Positions 42,179 through 51,400 of a stretch of 64,000 bases of DNA are shown here, in pieces. The position numbers were made by a program, and so were the translations under genes. Below the pieces are notes generated by a model. It was not told where the DNA came from. It did no database searches and saw only the letters and a list, made by a program, of their open reading frames with translations. Each line of letters opens with the position of its first letter. Position 1 is the first letter of the stretch. Origin of the DNA: a virus. The DNA lies in the IMG/VR virus record IMGVR_UViG_3300031857_000053, positions 1 through 64,000 of that record; one strand, given 5' to 3'.

Positions 42179-44785
42179 ATGAAAAAAGTTAGAATAATAA
42201 GTTACCCAAAGTTACCAAAGGCAGCAGAGGGTATGGAAGTAAAAGGTTCTTCTAATGCTAAAACTTTAAATTGGCCAGCGCTTCTAGCTCAAAATTCTAA
42301 GAAGCCTATTAGTACTCGTAATACTTTAACTGAAGATCGTAAAGCAAAACCTAATCTTGAAGCTGAATTAGGAGAATATGTAGTAGCTAATCTTGATGGA
42401 TCAGGTTTACCAAGTGGTCATAAAATTGGTGGAAAAAAACATTATAATAATGGAACAAAACTTAATCTTCCAGAAGATAGTTTTATTTTTTCAGCAGCTA
42501 GAGAGATGGCTTTAAAAGGTTCTGAAATCTTAAATGAGTTTGGTATTACAAATAAAAAGCAATTAAAGAAAGGTGTTGTACCAGCTGATATAGCCAAAAA
42601 GCTTCCGGATATGAATAAGTATAGAGCAGTTCTAGCAGATCCAGATAGTGATAAAATGCAAAGGAAAACAGCGGAGATGATGCTTGCTAATATTAGTCTT
42701 AAGATGGCTAAGCTTGGTTTAGCTCAAGAATCATTAAAAGGATTTCCTCAAGGTATACCAAAAATATCTCAGCCATATGTTGATATGATGAACATGAATC
42801 CTGAAGAGTTCTTTACTCAAACTGAAGCTGAACCTGAAGAAGAGGGAGAAGAAGTAGAGGATACAGCAAAATATGGTAAACAAGTTGGACTACCTAAAGC
42901 TCAATTTGGAAGAGCTGTTAGAAGAGGCGGTGTTGCTTATAGATATAATCCGTCTACTAATATGATTGAGATTATAAATGCTCAAGGGAGAATTATAGGA
43001 TATGGTCGACCAGGTACTAATACGCAAGGTACTACTCAAACAACTAGTGGTGGTACTAGAACTGTTAAAACTAAAAAAATAGTTAAGAAACAAAACATAC
43101 CCGCAGATGCTATAATCATTGATCAAACTAATCCAGAATATAAAACAAAAAATGATTATATAAAAGCTAGAGATAAAGCTTTTGCTGAATCTGGTGATAA
43201 GCCTGTTTATACTAAAGATAAAGATGGTAAATATTATCAAGTTAATAAAGGAAAATATCTTAATGCAAAAAATGATCAAGAATTACTTGATCAACAAATA
43301 AAGCTAATTAAAGATAGATTTTCTAATCCTAAAGTAGCTGCAGCATTAAAACAAAAAATGTTAGAGGCATATGATAAAGATAAAGAATTTGGTAAAGATC
43401 AAGGATATCTTGGTAAGCAACCTGGTTTTACAAGAGCTGATATTGAGAACATGACTGAAGAAGAACTTGCTAAAAAGTTTATTGAGCTTAATGAAAGAAA
43501 TCTAAAAACAGCTAAATTATTTAATGTAAACAAAGAAGAATTAAAAAAAGTATATGAATGTTTTGATACTGAAAGTGGTAAATTACTTAGTAATAGTAAG
43601 TGTAAAGATGTTCCATATAAAACTTTAGATGAAGCATTTGCAAAAGCGGGACTACCACTTCCTCAAGAAAAAGCTGCTAGAAATAAAGAAGTTGGTATTC
43701 AACAATTATCTTATATAGGCTTTACCGAGTTATTAAAAGATAGAGATGCGGGTACTATAAAAGATGAAGAAACTAAAGAACTTATAAAACCTTTTATTCA
43801 AGATCAATTAGGAGCAAGTGATGAAAAATTTGGAGGTAAAGAAAAACAAAACTTTTCTAAAGCAGATGGAGTATATACTAATACTACTGCAGGTGAAATA
43901 GCTGGTATAGCTGGAGATGATATTATTGGAGAAGGATTAGTTGCAGAGGAAGATACAGAGATTGAAGAAGATGTTACTGTAAAAGATCCTCAGTATGTTT
44001 CACAATCTGGAGAAGCTCCTATTTTTAAACAAGATTTAATTAAAATAGCAGGTGCTCTTGGTGATGCTGCAAGATTAAAAAAGTATATGGCTTGGCAAGC
44101 TACTCCGGGTACTTTTACTGGGGAGCCTACTTTTTATAGTCCCGAAAGAGAACTAGCAAAGATAGGTGAGCAATCAGCTATGGCTATGAATAGTCTTGCA
44201 ACCTTTGCAGGTCCTCAAGCTTTATCATCTAGATTATCTGGTGTTACTGGACAAGCTGGTGCTGCTGCTGCTGATGTATTAGGAAAATATAATAATCTTA
44301 ATGTTGGTGTTCAGAATCAATTTGAGATGCAAAAAGCTCAAATTTTAAATCAAGCTGCTCAACAGAAAGCTGCTTTAAAGACAGCTCTTTTTGATAAGAA
44401 TACAATAGCTAATCAACAGTTTGATAATAGTAAAGCTTTAGCTCGTCAAAATATAAGACAAGGATATATTGATGCAATTACTAATGCTGTTAATGCGGCT
44501 AATCTAAACTTAGTTTACGATCAATATAAAACTGATCCAAGAAAAGGTGGTCTTGTTAGTTTTACTAATGGTAAACCAGTTACTCCAGAATACAATCCAG
44601 CAGATATGGCTACTCAATTTAATACTCTTAAGAGTAAACTTCCAGGTGTAGATGACGCTACAATCTATAAGTTATTGACTGGAGATAGAGGTACTACAGC
44701 TAGTAACAATAGTCAATACTTAAAAGATCTTAATACTACTATGAACTTTAATGCTGGACCATATGCTCAGCAAGAGGAAGTATAA
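42179..44785 (+). CDS. Large cargo/tail protein with conserved crAss-like N-terminal module
   Basis: The 868-residue protein opens with a module of about 150 residues: EAELGEYVV, GSGLPSGHKIGGKKH and LNLPEDSFIFSAAREMALKG. I know this pattern from a conserved large protein of crAss-like phages just before the giant proteins. An acidic linker (EEEGEEVEDTAKYG, around 218-232) and a Lys-rich middle follow. The last 230 residues are helical and Ala/Gln-rich (for example QKAALKTALFDKNTIANQQF), suited to a helical bundle or pore-like structure. It is two bases from the upstream gene. It could be ejected with DNA. Function is unknown. Confidence 0.6.
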   Translation: MKKVRIISYPKLPKAAEGMEVKGSSNAKTLNWPALLAQNSKKPISTRNTLTEDRKAKPNLEAELGEYVVANLDGSGLPSGHKIGGKKHYNNGTKLNLPEDSFIFSAAREMALKGSEILNEFGITNKKQLKKGVVPADIAKKLPDMNKYRAVLADPDSDKMQRKTAEMMLANISLKMAKLGLAQESLKGFPQGIPKISQPYVDMMNMNPEEFFTQTEAEPEEEGEEVEDTAKYGKQVGLPKAQFGRAVRRGGVAYRYNPSTNMIEIINAQGRIIGYGRPGTNTQGTTQTTSGGTRTVKTKKIVKKQNIPADAIIIDQTNPEYKTKNDYIKARDKAFAESGDKPVYTKDKDGKYYQVNKGKYLNAKNDQELLDQQIKLIKDRFSNPKVAAALKQKMLEAYDKDKEFGKDQGYLGKQPGFTRADIENMTEEELAKKFIELNERNLKTAKLFNVNKEELKKVYECFDTESGKLLSNSKCKDVPYKTLDEAFAKAGLPLPQEKAARNKEVGIQQLSYIGFTELLKDRDAGTIKDEETKELIKPFIQDQLGASDEKFGGKEKQNFSKADGVYTNTTAGEIAGIAGDDIIGEGLVAEEDTEIEEDVTVKDPQYVSQSGEAPIFKQDLIKIAGALGDAARLKKYMAWQATPGTFTGEPTFYSPERELAKIGEQSAMAMNSLATFAGPQALSSRLSGVTGQAGAAAADVLGKYNNLNVGVQNQFEMQKAQILNQAAQQKAALKTALFDKNTIANQQFDNSKALARQNIRQGYIDAITNAVNAANLNLVYDQYKTDPRKGGLVSFTNGKPVTPEYNPADMATQFNTLKSKLPGVDDATIYKLLTGDRGTTASNNSQYLKDLNTTMNFNAGPYAQQEEV

Positions 44786-44799
44786 TATTTTAAATAAAC

Positions 44800-44831
44800 T
44801 TTATAAGTGTAATAAACTTATAATATTTTTG
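44800..44831 (+). promoter_or_regulatory. Putative promoter before the giant cargo genes
   Basis: TATTTTTG at 44824-44831 fits TAnnTTTG, and TTTA at 44800-44803 sits 20 bases upstream as a one-mismatch -33 element. The site lies in a 67-base gap, 21 bases before the ATG. The upstream element is part of TTTATAAGTGTAA, shared with 13075-13087. Confidence 0.45.
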
Positions 44832-44852
44832 GATAAATTTACAACATAAATT

Positions 44853-47800
44853 ATGGCAACTTATATACAAGGTGTAACCGATTATCTTCCACAGATCCAA
44901 CCTTTCCAACCGGATCTAAATTTTCTTGGAAATATTCTTCAAACAAAACAAAGTCGTTACGATGCGGCACATAAACAGTTAAGTAATGTTTACGGAACAA
45001 TGCTTAATTCGCCAATGTTACGTGATAAAAATATAAGTAATAGAGATAATTTTTTTAAGATGATTCAACAGGATATCCATAAGATGTCCGGAGTAGATCT
45101 TTCTTTACAGCAAAATGTAGATTCAGCTCAACAAGTTTTTAAAGCATTATATGATGATCAGGATATAGTTAAAGATATGACCTGGACTCGTAATTATAGA
45201 AATCAAAAAGAAAGAGGAGCTGCTTTTAAACTTTGTACTGATCCAGAAAAGTGTGGTGGTGGATGGTGGGAAGGTGGAGATCAATATCTCGATTATAAAG
45301 CTCAAGAATTTAAAAATGCTACTGATGAAGATGCTAGAAATTTTGGAGATGTAGAATATGTTCCTTATCAAAATTTCCAAAAAGATGCGATGAAGTGGGC
45401 AAAGGATATGGGATTTGAAATTAAGTATGATGATTTTTCAAAAGCACCTGGATATATAACTCATATAAAAAATGGTGAGGCAATGATCCAACCTTTAGCA
45501 AAACATTTTTTATCTGTATTTGGAAGTGATCCTAAGTATACAAAATACTTTGAAGCATTAGCATATAATACAAGAAAAGCTTGGGTTAATGCTAAGATTG
45601 GAGAATATAATAGTGAAGAAGAAGCAAGCTTAGCTTATATGGAGCAATTCTATACTGCTATTAATAATCAAGTAAAAGATGGTAAAAAACAAGCTGATGA
45701 AGATTCAGATGCAGCACAAGCTAAACTTACAATGGCTGAGAAGAATGCTGCAGAACAAGGAATCCAAGGTGATGAAAATGATTGGTTGCGTCAATTAAGC
45801 GGTTATAAAGATGAAGTAGAATCTATTAATAAAGTAAAAGATATTTATACTAATGCTGAGAATACTCTTAGCAATATGAATATTAACGCGAATAACATCA
45901 ATCTTTATCTTTCTAATTTTGATAAGATGATGGGTCTTCAAATGTTGGAGAGAGAATCTATTAATGCTTCTTCTGCTTATGCTAATCTTACTACTGAGGT
46001 TAGCTATGATGTAGATGCTAAACAATTAGCCGCAAGTGAGAGAGCTTACAATGAGCAAAAAGCTATAATGGAAGAAGGTTATGTAAAATATGATGAAAGT
46101 GGTAATCCTATTGAATATGTGCCGGGTAGAAAAGCTATGAAAGAAGCGTGGCTCGAAAGAGAAAAAGCAGGAATTGAAGGAGGTGTTACTACAGAACAAA
46201 GAAAAAGTTTAGCTAGAGAATATTTAGGAGGAGGATCAGAAGATGTTACATTTCTTCCTAAAGTAGCAGGTGCACAAACAGGTGAATTAGTTCCAGATTT
46301 AGCTACTAAAACTAATCTTGCAAAATCTAAAGCATTAGATGAAGAAAGTGTAAATTATAAAGCTAGTGCTAATGATTTTATTTTTACTCATTTTAAAAAT
46401 TATTATCAAAATAGTGCTGAAGCATTACAAAAACCTGATATTCAAAGAACATTAGGACAAGTCCTTTATTTAACTGATAAAAGTATAAAACCATCAGATT
46501 GGAATAAAGTAGTTAAAGGATTTCTTAATGGAGATCCAGAAGCAATGACTAAAGTAGAACAAGCATATAAATCAAATCCTGATATAGTATATAAAGCACT
46601 TTCAAAATTTTCTAGACCTAGTAAAATAAAAGCTTCTGGAAAAGGTCAATATAGTACTTTTTATAGCACAGCTTTTTCTAATATTACTAGTGATCCTGCT
46701 TATTTAGAAAACCTTGGAGCAATTGAAAAAAATATTCAAGAAACTACACAGGCTCAAGAAGGAATGAAGAATCTTCAAAATGAAAATAATAAAGTTGCAA
46801 CAAGTATTTTTAAAGCGCAAAATAAAAATCTTCCTTTTGTAAATCTTATTCCAGAATTAGTTAAAGCTGCAAAATATGGAACTTATAATCCTATTAATTC
46901 TCCATTTACAGAAGGTTCTTTAAATACACCTGCTGCTCATACTATAGATAATTGGACTAGTTTATTATCAAGTTTTTATAAAACAGCAAGAGGAAAAGTT
47001 ATATCTGATTTTGCGGATAAAAGAGCAGAAGCTATTAAAGATAATCCTTTATTAAATCAACTTACTGCAGAAGGTGGAAGATTAGTTTATAAAAGAACTA
47101 ACACTGCTTTAGATGAAGTTAATAAAATTTTCTTAGGAAAAAATACTGGAAAGTGGACACCTATTGATGATAAAGATGGAATAATTAATCAAAGATTAAT
47201 AGCTTTTGAAAAAGCTCAAGCTGATCCAACTTTATATAATAATCCTGATTCAGAAATTAATAATCTTTATAAAGATTGGCGTAAAAGTAAAATAAAAAAT
47301 ATTAGTTGGACAGGTGGTCTTGAAAATTTATTTATCCTTAAGCCAGGAAAAAAGAATCTTTCAGAGATTCAAAATCCTTTAAGAGCAATAAAAGAAGGAT
47401 TTACAGGTTCTATGGATGAGTTTATAGAAACTGAAATTAAACCATATAAATTGGGAACAGTTAAAGATAAAATAGCTTTTGATGTTCTTAAAGTTTATAA
47501 TAATGAAGATACTAAAAAATCTTGGTTATCTGCTTATGCTGAAAAAGCTAATTCTTGGATGGATCCAGATTATCAAGATTACTCAGATAGAAGTACTAGT
47601 TATGCTTCTGCAGTTTTTGAAATGAAGTTTAGTCCTGCAGAACCTACTGCAAATTTAGAAGCTTTAAGTTTAATTAAAGCTATTAATAATGCTAAGTCAC
47701 AAGGAGAATTAAAAATAGCAAGATATGGAGGGTTTCATGATAAAGAAGCTTTTATGACATCTTATGAAGAAAATGGTGAATTTTATGAAGAACAATATAA

Positions 47801-48395
47801 TCAAATTAATAATGATTTGAGAAGACAGCTTCAAGATCCAAAACTTGCAACAAAAGATGATGCTTTAAATTTAGATATAAAAATAGCTCCTAATGTTGCT
47901 TTTGGAGAAAAAGGAATGACAGCTGTTGAGATAAGAGTTCCTCAATCATATATTAATGCTCGTGCAACAAGTAATAAAGAAGGTCGTAATTTATTTACTA
48001 AAGAGTGGGGTAAAAATAAATTAATATTTCTTATGCCAGATACATTTTTACCAGAAGATATTAGAGCTAAAACTACAGGTAATAATGATGATATTGCTAT
48101 GAGAGGTTTACCAAAAACTTCTTATCCAGTGAATGATGGTGGAATAGTTGAATTTACAAAAGTTATTCCTGATCCTAGTCAACCTAATAATTATACATAT
48201 ACTGCACAGGTAACATTTTTTGTACCTGATCCTAATAATCCAGGTAATATAATACCGGTTTATGGTACACCAAAAACAGGTATAGGAAAAGATGTAGATT
48301 TTACAGCTTTAAAAAATGAACAAATAAGAATTCTTGAAGAACAAGCTCGTAAAAATAGACAAGATCCAAATTTTAAAAAAAAATTAAATCAATAA
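44853..48395 (+). CDS. Giant helical virion cargo protein (1180 aa)
   Basis: A 1180-residue, mostly helical protein with high Lys/Glu/Asn/Ala content and no membrane segment or signal peptide. The N-terminal 100 residues (starting ATYIQGVTDYLPQIQPFQPD) look like a conserved docking module: the same YxPxxxPF-type start occurs, as I recall, in other phage internal proteins. The centre is long helices, and the C-terminal 250 residues are mixed with beta strands (for example VEFTKVIPDPSQPNNYTY). It starts a transcript containing the 1834-residue protein and the virion RNA polymerase, so I infer a packaged, ejected protein. No enzymatic motif is recognised. Confidence 0.55.
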   Translation: MATYIQGVTDYLPQIQPFQPDLNFLGNILQTKQSRYDAAHKQLSNVYGTMLNSPMLRDKNISNRDNFFKMIQQDIHKMSGVDLSLQQNVDSAQQVFKALYDDQDIVKDMTWTRNYRNQKERGAAFKLCTDPEKCGGGWWEGGDQYLDYKAQEFKNATDEDARNFGDVEYVPYQNFQKDAMKWAKDMGFEIKYDDFSKAPGYITHIKNGEAMIQPLAKHFLSVFGSDPKYTKYFEALAYNTRKAWVNAKIGEYNSEEEASLAYMEQFYTAINNQVKDGKKQADEDSDAAQAKLTMAEKNAAEQGIQGDENDWLRQLSGYKDEVESINKVKDIYTNAENTLSNMNINANNINLYLSNFDKMMGLQMLERESINASSAYANLTTEVSYDVDAKQLAASERAYNEQKAIMEEGYVKYDESGNPIEYVPGRKAMKEAWLEREKAGIEGGVTTEQRKSLAREYLGGGSEDVTFLPKVAGAQTGELVPDLATKTNLAKSKALDEESVNYKASANDFIFTHFKNYYQNSAEALQKPDIQRTLGQVLYLTDKSIKPSDWNKVVKGFLNGDPEAMTKVEQAYKSNPDIVYKALSKFSRPSKIKASGKGQYSTFYSTAFSNITSDPAYLENLGAIEKNIQETTQAQEGMKNLQNENNKVATSIFKAQNKNLPFVNLIPELVKAAKYGTYNPINSPFTEGSLNTPAAHTIDNWTSLLSSFYKTARGKVISDFADKRAEAIKDNPLLNQLTAEGGRLVYKRTNTALDEVNKIFLGKNTGKWTPIDDKDGIINQRLIAFEKAQADPTLYNNPDSEINNLYKDWRKSKIKNISWTGGLENLFILKPGKKNLSEIQNPLRAIKEGFTGSMDEFIETEIKPYKLGTVKDKIAFDVLKVYNNEDTKKSWLSAYAEKANSWMDPDYQDYSDRSTSYASAVFEMKFSPAEPTANLEALSLIKAINNAKSQGELKIARYGGFHDKEAFMTSYEENGEFYEEQYNQINNDLRRQLQDPKLATKDDALNLDIKIAPNVAFGEKGMTAVEIRVPQSYINARATSNKEGRNLFTKEWGKNKLIFLMPDTFLPEDIRAKTTGNNDDIAMRGLPKTSYPVNDGGIVEFTKVIPDPSQPNNYTYTAQVTFFVPDPNNPGNIIPVYGTPKTGIGKDVDFTALKNEQIRILEEQARKNRQDPNFKKKLNQ

Positions 48396-48406
48396 ACTAA
48401 AGAGAG

Positions 48407-51400
48407 ATGGCAGATGTAATTTCAGAAGATATTAATTTATCTCTTCCAGATCCAGCAAATCTTGCAGCATCTGTTGCAGGTGGTGTAATGAATCCTCTTC
48501 TTAAAGAGTCTATTGATATTGATTTACCACAACCTCCTCCAAGATATCCAGTTGGTGTATCAGCAACAAATATGATACCTACTCAGACTAATGCATTAAC
48601 TGATTCTAATAGTTTAATAGAGCAAAGTAATAATAGTTTAGCAACAGCAAATCAATGGGCTCGTAATCCATATCAATATGGTAAGTTAAAAACTTATAAT
48701 GCTGATTCTGATGGAGCAAACTTTGCAAGATATGCAGCAGTACCTAGAGTGTTTAAAGAACAAGGCTTTTCTTTATATAGAGATAATGAAGCACTATATA
48801 ATGAGAATGCTACATGGTGGGATTATTTTAAAAGAAGTGCCGGTGCATCTTGGGAACTATTTAAAACAGGGTTTACAGATATGTTACCTTGGAATGCTTG
48901 GGATGGTAAATCATCAGATCTTGTAGCAGCAAAAGAGATGGAAAGATGGCACGCAATTGGTGCCGATAGTAGATCTGGAGTAGGATCTTTTATAAATAAT
49001 ATGACAGTAGATTCTGGATACACTTTTGGTATTCTTGGTGAATTTGCTGCAGAAGAAATAGCTCTTTGGGGAGCAACAGCTCTTTCTGGTGGAGCTCTTG
49101 GTGAAGTTGCTTTAACAAGAACTGGTAAAAAAATAGATGATGTTATAGATGCACTTAGTATAGAAAAATTTAGAGCAAAAGTAAATAAAGCTTATGATTG
49201 GATGAAGAGTCCTGATAAGATGAAAGATATTTATAGTTATGCTAAAGGAACTCTTAAACGTGCTGGTAAAACTTTAATACCTCAAACAGGAAGTTTTATA
49301 GCTAATGATATCATTGCTGCTGGTAAAAAAGGAGATCTTGTTTTTAATATGGCAAAAGCTTCAAAAGGATTTGGCGCTTTTTACCGAGATAGTCGAGCTG
49401 TAGCTGCAGTTTTATCTGAAGCATCTTTAGAAGGTGGTAGTGCAGAACTCATGGTAAGAGATCAATTGATTGATGGATTCTATGATAAAAACGGTAGACT
49501 TCCTAATGATAAAGAGATGTCGGCAATTTACAGTGAAGCAGCTAATGCTGGTAGAGAAACATATCTTTGGAATTTACCAGCTCTTTATATTTCAAATCAA
49601 ATAGTTTTTGAAACAGCTCTTAAAGGATTTAAACCTGCTGCTGTATTTAGAGAGGAATTAAGAACAGGATTAAGTGGACGATTGGCTTTTAATGAAGCTT
49701 GGAAAAAAGCTGGTGTAAAAGCTTGGACTACTGTTGAAGAAGGAGCACTACAAAGTTTTAAAAATATATTTAATCCTACTACATATAAACCTAAAAATCT
49801 TTTAAGAAATACTGTTGGTAAATTTGCTCTTTATACTAAAGAAAATTTAGCAGAAGGTTTACAAGAGGTATATCAAGATGCTGTTCAAAAGACAATGGTA
49901 GATTATTATTCTGCTAGATTTACGCATCCTGCTCTTTCTGGATCTAGATCTGTGTGGGGAGAGTTTGCAAAAAATATTGGTAATCCTAATTTAGAAACTT
50001 TTGCATCTGGATTTTTAATGGGATCTATGGTACAGATTCCACAAAAAATTGCTTTTAATTATTTACCTAAACAATTTTATAAACTTACAAATAGAGCTGA
50101 GTATGATAAAAATATGGCTCTACAACAAGAGCATACCGATAAAGTAGTAGATGCTATGAATTATTTTACTATGGGTGAAAAGTATTATGATTCTATTAAT
50201 GAAAATGCGGTAGTTCAATTAAATGGTAATGCTGAAGCTCAACAAGCTAATATGGCTGGTGATAAAAAAGCTTTTGGTGATATAACAGATGAGACAGAAG
50301 GAAATCACTTTATGACTTTACTTGAAAGTGGTAAATTAGATATTCTTGTAGATCAATTTAAAGATCTTAAAGGTCTTAATAAAGAAGCTTTAGAAGAAGC
50401 TTTTGGTCCAGTAGATAAATCTATAGCTGAAGATTCATATACATTTTATCAAAATAGACTTGATAACATGATTAAGAAATCTGAACAATTAAAAAAATTA
50501 TACGAGACTGCAGAAAGAGAAATAGGTGATGGTCCTTTTCATCCTAGTACAGTTGATGGAAAAAAAGATCCTAAATTATATGAAGCCATGATGCAAGGAG
50601 CTATTGCTCACAAGATGGCTAAAAGAGATTTTGTATTACAAAATTATTCTTTCTATAGAACTCTTCAGAGAGTAGATAGTCTTACTAATAATTTAGTTTC
50701 AAATAGTGAGTTAGCTAAAACATCAGCTTCAGATTTAATGTTAGCTACTTCTCCTCAATTGATGGTCGATGAAATAGCTATTACAAAAAAATTATTAGAA
50801 GGTTATAAAACAATTGAAAAAGATCCTGATAATAAATCAAAGATTCAATCACTTGAAGAAAGATTAGAATATCTAGAAGAATTACAAAGTGCAATAGAAG
50901 GTATTACAGTAGCTCAAAAATTAGAACCTAGTAGAGAATTAGGTACTCAAGTAAAAGAAATAGAAGATGCTGATAAAGCAGCTAGAATAGATGAAGGTAC
51001 TGTAGTTAAAAATAAAAAAGGAAAAGAGCATAAAGTATCTTATGTAAAAAAAGGTGATGCATATAATAGTAAAGGTGAAAAAATTGGAAAGTTAAAAGAT
51101 CTTGATATTGTTAGTCAACCGGAAGGCAAAGAGGAAAAAGATGCTATGACATATGCAACAGAAAGATTATTCAATGCATATTCACAGTGGATGAAATACT
51201 CAGCTAAAGTAAATAACAATGATAATGTAACAGATAGAGCTATTGAAAAATCATTTGCTGATTTCCGAGATATTTATTTATTAAAACAAGATTCTAAATT
51301 TTTAGGTGAAACTATTCAAACTCTTTTAAATCCTAATTATTTTAGAGTATATACTGAAAGATTAAGAAATGTTATTGCTGATATAGATAAATCTCGAAAA

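Noticed and set aside
42890-43279. 129-codon reverse-strand frame
   Set aside because: It is antisense to a Lys-rich, AT-rich coding region, and its Ile/Ser/Phe-rich translation is what reverse reading of Lys/Asn codons gives. No gene is otherwise on the reverse strand.
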